DNA from: Baffinella frigidus
Lineage: Eukaryota; Cryptophyceae; Cryptomonadales; Baffinellaceae
DNA length: 11,844 nt
Assembly: GCA_026770585.1 (NCBI GenBank)
Contig: MU646705.1
Location: forward strand, 349,279 to 361,122
Reading direction: 5' to 3'
The position numbers and the translations under genes were made by a program. Below are positions 1 to 9,408 of the stretch, piece after piece (within the stretch, counting starts at the first letter, position 1; every line of letters starts with the position of its first letter). The notes below the pieces were generated by a model. It made no database searches. It worked only from the letters and a program-made list of their open reading frames with translations, and was not told the DNA's origin.

Positions 1-180
1 CCTAGGGGGGGGGGGGGGGTTCTTATGAGCGAGGTACCTCTGTACAGTGTAGATGCGACTCACAGCTAGGGATGCCCTTCAGGTCCTTGAGGTTCTTCGA
101 GCTCCCAACATAGGCGGACACCGGAACTGGTTCTGTAGAAAGGCCATGTTTCCTTTCTGATCACATCAAGCCCCCCCCTG
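1..180. repeat. Poly-G edge and dispersed repeat copy
   Basis: Positions 5-19 are poly-G. The string TTCTTATGAGCGAGGTACC at about 21-39 recurs near 780-810 and 886-902. Positions 81-170 match 2316-2405 in the same orientation with about six mismatches. No gene is seen here. Confidence 0.7.
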
Positions 181-332
181 TACTGGACTTCGATCCACAG
201 GACACTATCGCGCACCTTTTAATATGACATGTATTGCATTACAGTTACCTCCTCGCTAAGTTATTGAGTCGATTTCGCTTGGGAGACGACTGGGTCCTAG
301 GGAGGTGCGCACCCTTATGGGCGGAGAAGCCC
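181..332. other. Unique-looking spacer without a gene
   Basis: This stretch has balanced composition and neither a convincing frame nor a repeat. Confidence 0.5.
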
Positions 333-467
333 TATCCCTTAAGTGGCCAGTAGGCTCATACGCCCTACCGTAGGGCCCTAGGACCTGCCCAGGACCTCTT
401 GGGGTCAATTTTGACCCCCTGGCCACTTGAGGGATAAATCACCCCCTGGCCACTTGAGGGATAACTC
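333..467. repeat. Inverted repeat with nested palindromes and a 27-bp tandem duplication
   Basis: TATCCCTTAAGTGGCCAG (333-350) is the reverse complement, with one mismatch, of 419-436. Inside are GCCCTA-CCG-TAGGGC (362-376) and GGGGTCAA-TT-TTGACCCC (401-418). The 27-bp block 414-440 is repeated at 441-467. Confidence 0.8.
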
Positions 468-520
468 AAATCCTGAGCCCAGACGCCCTGCGTGCTTCAA
501 TCCGCACTTTGGTGGCATTT

Positions 521-634
521 TGCCGCACCCGTCGCGCTACCGGTACTCGGCACCCGCCGCTGAGAGAGAGGGAGCGAGAGCGAGCGAGCGAGAGGGAGCG
601 AGAGCGAGCGAGCGAGAGGGAGCGAGAGCGAGCG

Positions 635-669
<35 letters not shown>

Positions 670-953
670 TGCGCCTCCCGCACCCGGCACGCTACGGGTA
701 TTCGGCACCCGCCACTGAGAGAGAGAGAGAGAGGGAGAGAGAGAGAGAGAGAGAGACATAGAGAGATGCGCGTCATTATGAGCGAGGTACAGGAGTATCT
801 CGCTCATAAGAAACCGCTCCCCCCTAAGACCCTACAGTAGGACCATGACTAGGGTCCTAGGGTGGTCCTAGGGGGGGGGGCGGTTTCTTATGCACGAGGT
901 ACCCCAGTACTTGAGCCGCAGCCGTCGCGCTACGGGTAGTCGGCACCCGCCGC
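521..953. repeat. Three copies of a GCGCTAC...TCGGCACCCGCC repeat with (GA)n tracts
   Basis: Related 40-bp blocks lie at about 521-565, 675-716 and 914-953. The first two are followed by long GA-rich tracts containing (GAGCGAGC)-type variants. On the minus strand each GA tract reads as a pyrimidine tract ending in CAG, like an acceptor, but no shared frame emerges. Confidence 0.7.
776..892. repeat. Hairpin and inverted repeat
   Basis: TTATGAGCGAG (776-786) pairs perfectly with CTCGCTCATAA (799-809). A longer inverted repeat pairs CATAAGAAACCGC near 805 with GCGGTTTCTTATG near 880-892, each next to a C/G run and CCTA(G). Confidence 0.75.
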
Positions 954-955
954 GG

Positions 956-1210
956 CCATCTCCTCCACCTCCCTGCTCGCACACACACCCATCATCATCA
1001 GCGGCTGCAAGATCGCCCGGCCCCAGGAGAGAGAGAGAGAGAGAGAGTGTGTGTGGAGTGTGTGTGTGTGTGTGTGCTCGCACGCACGCCAATGATCAGC
1101 TGTGAGGACCGGGTCCTGGACGGGCCCGCCTCAGGGGAAAAGGGCTACACGGGACGTGTGTGCGAGCATCTCCTCCACTTCACTGCTCGCACGCACGCCC
1201 ATGGTCAGTC
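956..1210. repeat. CTCGCACGCACGCC-containing repeat and (GT)n/(GA)n tract
   Basis: The module CATCTCCTCCAC-CTGCTCGCAC occurs at 956-1003 and 1167-1210, with a partial copy at about 1075-1100. Between them lies (GA)n followed by (GT)n at 1026-1076. Confidence 0.6.
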
Positions 1211-1235
1211 TGAAGGCGCAAAGCCGTTTGGACAA

Positions 1236-1542
1236 ATCATATCCAGGCTTGAGAGTAATAAAGAAGAAGAAGAACAAGGAGAAGACCGCGGCATAAGTGG
1301 GATTTTCAAACACGTGAATGATCAGCGGTCGGAGGACTTCACGGGTTCGTCGTCAGGAGCATAGACTTGTGAATCGTTCATCTCCAGACTTCATATTAAT
1401 AAAGAGGAAGAAGAAGAAGAACAAGAAGAACAACAACAACACCAACAACAACAAGCAGCATAAGAAGAAGAACGCCCAGAGTCAGCGGTCGGAGGAGTTC
1501 ACCTCTCATCTCCAGGCTTGAGAGTAATACAGAAGAAGAAGA
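1236..1542 (+). repeat. Retroposon-like repeat with (AAG)n tail, three copies
   Basis: TCCAGGCTTGAGAGTAATA followed by (AAG)n occurs at 1236-1281 and 1506-1542, with a diverged copy at 1376-1440; a fourth copy is at 4963-5022. A GGTCGGAGGA-TTCAC element precedes the second and third. The simple-sequence 3' end suggests a SINE-like element, but no clear RNA polymerase III boxes or target duplications were seen. Confidence 0.45.
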
Positions 1543-1782
1543 CTACATGTACGCGTGCAAGAGTCTTGTTGTGGTACACATCGGAGAGTTTCTAAAAAAA
1601 AACGCCTTAATTAAGGCTACATCGATTTCTGATTAATTTCAGAGAAGGCTCCAAGGTTCGAGAACGTGAAGGAAGAGAGGGTGCCACGCCAGATTGATCG
1701 AGGAAAACCGACGCCTTATCCACGTAAGATCTGACGTGGTTGACTTGAAATTTCAAGGATTTTCCCTTTTCCTTGAAAGATG
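1543..1782. other. 3' flank of the gene with short palindromes
   Basis: Perfect 14-bp palindromes lie at 1604-1617 (GCCTTAATTAAGGC) and 1744-1757 (CTTGAAATTTCAAG), and a 9-bp stem at 1751-1759/1770-1778. This stretch is probably 3' UTR or downstream DNA of the minus-strand gene. Confidence 0.4.
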
Positions 1783-1935
1783 TCAAAAGTGGATGTTTCG
1801 ATCCCTCTGGTGTGGTGGGGAAACGCACTCCCAGCCATCGTCCTCGTGCGGCACGATGGCACTGGCAGCCATCGCCATCTCCTGGAGCAGGACCATTTCG
1901 TTCTCGGCCGCCATCCGCATGATGCGTTCCGTCGC
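1783..1935 (-). CDS. Exon 12, terminal exon with stop codon
   Basis: A 153-nt exon follows CTCTCCCAAACAG and enters in phase 0. It begins ATERIMRMAAENEMVLLQEM, continues AMAASAIVPHEDDGWECV and ends SPPHQRDRNIHF followed by TGA. The head of the exon and the preceding intron sequence are repeated upstream with a 177-bp period. The C-terminal 30 residues are unique to this copy. Just past the stop there are overlapping palindromes at 1744-1757 and 1751-1778; no clear polyadenylation signal was found. Confidence 0.72.
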   Translation of the reverse strand, partial: ATERIMRMAAENEMVLLQEMAMAASAIVPHEDDGWECVSPPHQRDRNIHF

Positions 1936-4193
1936 CTGTTTGGGAGAGACACCACGTCAGATTCCGAGGGGGTACAGACACCACGTGCGCTCCCTCCCCC
2001 CCCCCATCTCTCTCTCACTCTATCTCTGTCTCTGTCCCCCCCTCCCTCCATCCATCTCCTGGAGCAGGACCATTTCGTTCTCGGCCGCCATCCGCATGAT
2101 GCGTTCCGTCGCCTGTTTGGGAGAGACACCACGTCAGATTCCGAGGGGGTACAGACACCACGTGCGCTCCCTCCCCCCCCCCATCTCTCTCTCACTCTAT
2201 CTCTGTCTCTGTCCCCCCCTCCCTCCATCCATCTCCTGGAGCAGGACCATCTCGTTCTCGGCCGCAATCCGCATGATGCGTTCCTTCATCTGTTCGGGAG
2301 AGTGGGAGGTCCTTGAGGTCCTTGAGGTTGTTCGAGCTCCCAACATAGGCGGACACCGGAACTTGATCTGTAGGAAGGCCATGCTTCCTTTCGGATCACA
2401 TCAAGCCCCCCAGGGGGGGTACACTCTTTAGTTCTGAGTCCCTTCAAGACGCGCCAGTACCAACGTGTGTGTTCCCTCAGGACGCGCCCGTACTAACCCA
2501 GGACGCGCAGGGTACAGGCACCACTTGAGTCTCGACTCTTGCACCGCTTGACTCTCGCTGGGGTGCAGTACTTGAGGTTGCGAGCGAGAGAGCGAGTCAG
2601 CGAACGAGAGAAAGAGCGAGAGAGCGAGTTACCGAGAGAGCGCGAGCGCGAGAGCAAGCGACCGAGAGAGCGAGCGAGCGAGAGCGCGCAAGCGAGAGAG
2701 AGAGCGAGTGAGAGAGAAAGAGAGAGCGAGGTGTCTCTCTTTCTGTCTCAGTCTCAGTCTCTCTCTCTCTCTCTCTCGCATGGCTGAACCTGAGCGCGCT
2801 CGTGATCCAACAGGCGGGCAAGGGTGCCATGGTGGCATACCAACTCGGGCGCGGTCGCATGGCACCGCATCGCATGGCACCGCGACCGGGGCCATGCGAT
2901 ACGAGGGCCCATGCGAGAATGCGAGAGGGGCCTATTTAAAACCCAACACATAAAGTCTTCACTACACAAATGCTCAAATTTGTACCAGGATAAGATAAAA
3001 GCAACCTCGCGCCTGGCATAAATTCTGCCAGGCACGAGGTTACTTTGCCTTATCCTGGTACAAATATTTACAACATTTTTGCTCTGGGGCGGCCAAACCT
3101 GCGCGCGCTCGTGATCGAAGAGACGCGCAAGGGTACCGCGTTGCGCGGGCTGGACGGCCTGGTGTAGTGTGTGGGGTTTGGGGTTTGGGGTTTGGGGTTT
3201 GGGGTTTGGGGTTTTGGGTTTGGGGTTTGGGGTTTTGGGTTTGGGTTTTGGGGGTTTGGGTTTTGGGGTTTGGGGTCTTGCGTTTTGGGTTTTGGATTTG
3301 GGGTGTAGGGTTTATGGTGAAGGCTGCGTTCTGCGTCGATGCATCACTTTCGCGGTTCCGGGTTCCGGGTTCCGGGTTCCGGGTTCCGGGTTCCGGGTTC
3401 CGGGTTCCGGGTTTGGGTTTTAGGGTGATTACCGCGAGCATCTCCTGGCGCTGCCTCTCCTTTTGCTGCTCGTCTACCACCACCCGGTGCGCACAGGGTG
3501 TAGAGTGTAGGGTTTAGGGTGTAGGCACAGGGTGTAGAGTGTAGGGTTTAGGGTGTAGGGTGTAGAGATTACCGCCAACATCTCCTGGCGCTGGCCCTCC
3601 TTTTGCTGCTCGTCGACCACCACCCGGTGCAGGTTCTTCCCCTGATGTAGGGTTTCGGGATAAGGGGTTAGGGATTAGGGATTAGGGATTAGGGATTAGG
3701 GATTAGGGATTGGGAACTAGGGTTTGTGGTGTGTGGTTTGTGGTTTGTGGTTTGATGTTTGGTGTTTGGTGTTTCGGCGCTGCCCCTCTTTTTGCTGCTC
3801 GTCGACCACCACCCGGTGCAGGTTCTTCTCCTGGTGTTGGTTTTCGGGATTAGGGTTTAGGGTGTAGGGATTAGGGTTTAGGGTTTCGTGTTTTGAGTTT
3901 CGTGTTTCGTGTTTTGTGTTTCGGGTTTCGGGTGGGGGGGTGGCATCTGTGCGATGCGCATTGCTTCGAGACCTTCCGCGTATAACCATTTAGAAGCCCC
4001 ATTAAGCATTACTTAGAAAGCAACATCAAGCGCGAATACAGTTTTAAATGGCCCGAAAACAGGTCTTGGTGCAACACGTGCGGCAGCTAGAAGGCGGGAG
4101 GTCTGGGGATACAGCCCCGTGTAGAATGACCGGAGTGACTTTACACGGGGTTGTATCCCCAGAGGGTGAGGGTGGGGGAGGGCGAGGGTGGAG

Positions 4194-4259
<66 letters not shown>

Positions 4260-7200
4260 AGAGGGAGGTGCCTGTGCGATGCGCATTGCTTCGAGGCGTT
4301 CCGCGGCGGTATCTTCTTCCTCGAACTGCCCAGGGAATACGGTCACCTTTTGACCACCCCAAGGATTTCAAATGAAAACGGTTTTAATTCAAAACCTTGG
4401 GAATCAATGAAAATTACTTGACATTTGCTTTAATATTACTAGTAAAACTCATTATGTGTAGCAAATTTCATTGACAAAAAGTTTTAGATTAAAACCGTTT
4501 CCCTATGAGATTCCGACTTTCCATCGGGAGCAAGGCCGCGCGACAACGTTCGGGAATGTTATCGCTTCTTGCAAGAAGATGAACAAGCACAGACCACCAA
4601 CTGCCAAGGGTGTACGGTTTTACTTTCACGGCCATACGGTTTAGTTTTGAGGGCGTACGGTTACCTTGTGGGGTTAGAAGAAAAGAAAAAGGAACAACGC
4701 CAACAAGAAGAAGAAGAAGAAGAAGAAGGAGAAGACAAATCAGGACGTGGTGATCTTCTTTTTGGTGTTGGTGAAGAACGTGCCTGGGCAGCAGGCGCGC
4801 AACCGCCACCCAACACTACGGCACGATGCTCCTATGTCGTCAATCATGGTTTCATAACTCTTGGTTGCTGAGCAGGCCCGTTCTGGGTTAGAGTAGTCTG
4901 GGAGATGGGCAGGGGCGTGGGCTGGCAGGTTTGAGCGAAGGGGGCTTGTCCCATGGCGCATAGACTTTTGGATCACTCATCGCCAGGCTTGAGGCTGAAA
5001 GAAAAAGAAGAAGAACAAGATAAATCAGAGGAGGAAGAAGGAAGAAGCGGAAGAAGAAGCAGACGAAGAAGAGGAAGAAAAAGAAGAGGAATAAGAAGAA
5101 GAAGAAGAGGAAAAAGAAGAAGAAGAAAGAAAAAGGAGACGCAGCAGAAGAATCAGAAGCAGCAGAAGAAGACGACGCAAAAGAAGCAGAAGCAGAAGAA
5201 CAAGAAGAAGATTGGGCGATACCTGGCGCACCAGATCCCAACGAAACGCTCTCCCCTCCTCCGGCACCCCCCCCCCCAAAACAAAAGTTGACGGGGTTGT
5301 ACCACGAACCCAGGACGTCAACTTTAGAAACGTCAACTTTAGAATAGTCGGGGGGCAGGGTTGGGCGGTGCCTGGCGGAGCGGGTCTCGGAGGAAGTCTC
5401 TGCCCTCCTCTGGCATTCGCGGCAGCGCGCTCCCTGGTCTGCGATTGCGTGCTGACTCGTCAGAGTGCTTATAAGACAGTCAGAGTGCTGACAAGGCAGT
5501 CAACGTGCTGTCAGGCAGAGTATGGACACGTCAGTCACGAGGAGAGTGCTGACACGCCAGTCACGTCCGTCATCCCCGAGTCCTGACAGTCCACCCTAAA
5601 CGATACACCCTGCACCCGACACCCTGGTCCCTACGCCCTACACCTTGAACCCACAAACCCTAGACGCTGAACCCTAAATCTTGGGTCGAGCTCAGGGCTC
5701 TTCTTACAGTTACTGACTGCCCCCCCGCATCCCACACGCGGGGGGGGGGGGAGTTCAAGAGTTTCAAGAGGTTCAGGAGGTGGGGTTGCGCGTAAATTCA
5801 CCTCGAAAGATAACTGAACCAGTTCCCTAAATAGCGTTTTCATTTAATCTGGCGGCCTAATTGAATTGACTATGCACTCACATATTTCTCCAATTCAACC
5901 TCCTGTTGAAAAGGAACTGATTCAGTGGAGGGAGGATGGTAGGGTGTAGGGTTGGGTGAAGGGTGTAGGGTTGGGGGTGGGGTGTAGGGTTGGGGGTAAG
6001 GTGTAGAAATGGGGGTAGGGTGTAGGGTTGGGGGCAACTCCGCCGGAGACTAGGGAGCGTGTTACAGGGTTCACGGTCTGGGTTGGAGAGGAGGTAGGCG
6101 TAGCGTTGTGTGTGTGGGAGGTTCATGAGGTTCATGAAGTGTGTGTGTGTGAGGTAGGGTGTGCCTGCGGCTGCCGGGTTCATGGTGGAGGGTTCATGAT
6201 GCATGGTTCATGGAGAAGGGTGGAGTGCCTGCGGCTTCCGGCGGTGCCAGGCCTCTTCCCACTTGGAAGACGCAGCCCCGGTTGTCGCACCTGGTTGAGG
6301 GTTTGGGGTTTAGGGTTTGGGGTTTAGGGTGTAGGTCTTAGGGTTTAGGGTTTAGGGTTTGGGGTGTAGGGTTTAGGGTTTAGGGTTTAGGGCTGACGCA
6401 CCTGCGCGCACCATTTGAATTAAGGCATTTGCCATACAGCATTTGGCATACGGCATTTGACATGCAGCATTTGACACAAGGCATTTGACATGAGGTCAAA
6501 CAGTTACGCTCCAGTACAAATTCAAGTTCGGTAACGGACCGTGGTACAAATGGTAAAATGCGTCTCCTCTAGGCGGGTAGAACCCTCCCTGAGCGCGTAA
6601 CACTCGTCTCCTCACCCACGCACATACGGAACGAAATACGCCTTTTCGCTTCCAAAGTTGACGAATTTGTACTAGGAACCCCCCATGTCAACTTGATGAT
6701 AGTCTGTCAACGCGGCACTCCAGGGGCGGGATGATAGACTATCCTCAAGTTGACACGGGGCGGCGCTTGCACAAATCCGTCAACTTTGCAAGCGAAAAGG
6801 CCCATTTTGTTCGGAAACTTTTTGTACTCCGTATTTTACTCGAAACATAAATAGGGTGTGGGGCAGGACCCCGATGGCGGACGCGGGACACTAGTCAAAT
6901 TTAGTTGGGGCTCCAAATAAGCTTCCTTCAACTCCTATGACATCATCTGATTAAATGTGTTCCCGGATTGGGGCGGGGCGGAAACCCGATAGCGGACGCG
7001 GGACGCTGCCACCCCCCCCGGGGCGTGAAACAATTTCCGGAGCAGCATAAGCCTTTCGCTTCCAAAACGGATTTGTACTTGGAACATCCCGGATTTGTAC
7101 TAGTGGCACCCCAGGCAACTTGAGGATAGGCTTGTCATTCGGCCCTCGGAGTGCCCCGATGGCGGACGCGGGACGCGGTGCCTCACGTTGATCCGGGGAA

Positions 7201-9339
7201 ACCTATTTTTCTTTCATTTGATGGCAATGAAAATTACTACACAATTCGTTCTTACTAGTAATATTAAATCATTCGTGTAGTAATTTTCATTGGTATCGAA
7301 TGAAAAAAAATGGGTTTCCCCGGATAAACGTGTCCTACCTCTGTCCCACTCAATCTCGTCTCATCATTATCACTTTTAAAGAAGGATCCCCGGTACAAAT
7401 TGACTGTCCATCTACCTCTCAATGTTTGTAATGATGAGACGAAATTGAACTCGAACAGAGGCAGGTGTCAGCACTCAACCTTGGACGCGAAAGGCGGGGG
7501 GTGGGGCGGGACCTCAACGGCGGACGCGGGACGCTGCACCCCCGCCCCCCACGCACGCGCCCCATCCGACGGGTCCCCTGGTACCAATCAGGCCGCACGG
7601 TGTTGTACTAGGAACACCCCACAGGCACGTGAGGATTGTCTGTCAACGCGGGAGGAAGGGGGTGGGGCGGGACCCCGATGTCAGACGCGGGACGCGATTT
7701 CACCCCGATGCCGGACTATTCCCCAGTTGACATGGGGTGGTCCCAGTACAAATCCGTTAACTTTGGACGCGAAAGGTGGGGGGTGGGGCGGGACCCCGAC
7801 GGCGGACGCAGGACGCTGCGACCCCGCCCCCCACGCACGCGCCCCATCCGACGGGCCCCCTGGTTCAAGGTTTCGGGGTTAGGGTTTAGGGGCGCTGAAC
7901 CCCCCCCCCCCGCGAGTTCGCGCCGTCTGACGCCCCCCCTGGTTCAGGGTTTAGGGTAGGGTTCAGGGTTTAGGGTTTAGGGTTTAGGGTTTCAGGTTCA
8001 GGGGCGCTGTAGCCCCCCTCCGCGCGCCCCCCCCCCCTCTGACGCCCCCCCTGGTTTGGGGTTCAGGGTTTAGGGTTTAGGGTTGCAGGCCCTCCTGGTA
8101 CCAATCAGGCCGCATGCGGTGTCAGGTCTTGGACTAGGGTAGCCGCCAGGTGTCAGATGGCACGGTGCGTGTTAGCTGTCTTCGGGTCAGGGCTCCTTCT
8201 CCTCGCTGTGGGGTGTCAGGGCATTGCACCTAAGTCAACACCTCACCGTAAGTTGACATTGCACCTAAGTCAACACCCCGCCGTAAGTTGATTCGCTTTC
8301 GGGAAGGTGCTGGCGCAATGCTCAAATGCCATCGGGGGGCAGCTGGGGGCTTGGGGGTGGAGTGCACCTGGGGGTGCAGACACAGGGCGGTGGCGGCTGG
8401 GGGTAGACGCGGGAATGAGGTTGTCGGTCACCGGCACGGATATCGAGTCGGGCGTTGCCAGCCGCTTCGACATTTGCTGCCTGCAGACACAGGGAACACC
8501 CCGCATCAGACTCACTCATCTCAAAACCTAACGCCACCGAGCTACTTAGAGCCTACGCATTGCCTACGGTAGGAGCCCCCCTCCTACGAATTTTAAAACA
8601 AATCTGACTTTTAAAAGTCCTGAATTTGCTTTTGAAATCGTTTTAGAGCTGTAAGTCCCTCGCCAGCGAGGGACTTCAAGGGTCCGCTGGTGTTAGCTTG
8701 TGGCATTATCAGGTCAAGCGTGTCAAACCTTTCCACGGCCTTGAAATCCTTTGTGAAGCCTACATATCGGGAATGTTCCAAGTTTAGGGCGGCCACGTCC
8801 TAGAGTGAGAAAAGGATTGAGGAGCAGATCAGGTCCCCCCACCCCCACCCCCCTCTTTATGTTCTCTCTCCACCCCTCTATGTATCTCTCTCTGGTAGAG
8901 AGAGGATAACTGGCGCTCACCTCATCTGCTCCCCAATCAGTTATCCTCTCTGTATCAGAGAGATATATATATTATAGAGGGGGGGGGAGAGAATACAGAG
9001 AGGGGGGTGGGGGTGGGGGGGGCCTAACCTGCTCTTCAATCCTTGTATGGTCGACTTCAATGCCGTGTTCGCGCGCCCCCGCCAACCCGTCAAATTCGGT
9101 GTCCTCTCGCTACCAGAAAGATATATAAAGAAGATGAGAGTCTCTCCACCAGAGAGAGAGTGTGAGAGAGAGAGATAGAGGGGGAGAGAGAGAGATAGAG
9201 AGAGGAGGGTGGTGAGGGGACCTGATTTGCTCCTCAATCCTTGACTGATCAAACTCGATGCCGTGTTCCCGCGCCCACGCCAACCCGTCAAATTCGTTGC
9301 CCCCTCTCTACCAGAGAGAGATATATAGAGGGATGAATG

Positions 9340-9408
<69 letters not shown>

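Larger units (their letters stand above)
1875..2305. repeat. 177-bp tandem repeat, about 2.4 copies
   Basis: The segment starting CCATCTCCTGGAGCAGG recurs at 1875, 2052 and 2229. Copies one and two are nearly identical; the third is diverged and incomplete. Each unit carries the head of exon 12, its acceptor, and a poly-C/(CT)n tract. The period is a multiple of three. Confidence 0.9.

Noticed and set aside
414-467. Possible CRISPR-like direct repeat
   Set aside because: It is two adjoining 27-bp copies without spacers, a simple tandem duplication.
427-840. Plus-strand frame of 137 codons rich in Glu/Arg/Ser
   Set aside because: It is the translation of (GA)n and (GAGC)n tracts and is open in several frames on both strands.
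1694-2431. Plus-strand frame of 245 codons with a repeated block
   Set aside because: It is the complement of the 177-bp repeat containing exon 12 heads. The minus-strand frame has acceptors, codon-level conservation and helical sequence; the plus frame has CT-tract Leu/Ser/Pro runs.
2539-2895. Arg/Glu/Ser-rich frames on both strands
   Set aside because: Degenerate GA and CT repeats produce these; no conserved segment or splice signal supports them.
3040-3517. Frames with PNPKPQT and GFGVWGL repeats
   Set aside because: They are read-through of the GGGTTTG and GGTTCCG arrays. Only the short VVVDEQQKE and LARLFDHERAQ parts inside are supported, and as exons.
4740-4976. 78-codon minus-strand frame with ATG
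   Set aside because: Half of it lies in an (AAG)n-tailed repeat region and no echo, homologous copy or fitting splice phase supports it.
4953-5336. Lys/Arg-rich plus frame and Leu/Ser/Phe-rich minus frames
   Set aside because: They are translations of the (AAG)n tail of a repeat.
7400-7960. Overlapping plus-strand frames of 160 and 107 codons
   Set aside because: They run through two copies of the GC-rich dispersed repeat, and high GC lengthens frames by chance. No conserved frame is kept between the copies.
8640-8655. GTTTTAGAGCT resembling the start of a Cas9 repeat
   Set aside because: Only 11 bases match; there is no spacer array, no anti-repeat and no cas gene, and the context is eukaryotic.
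8725-8758. Alternative small exon (RLHKGFQGRGK) after exon 5
   Set aside because: It fits the phase of exon 5 but leaves exon 6 out of phase, and its acceptor is weak. The direct exon 5 to 6 join is better.
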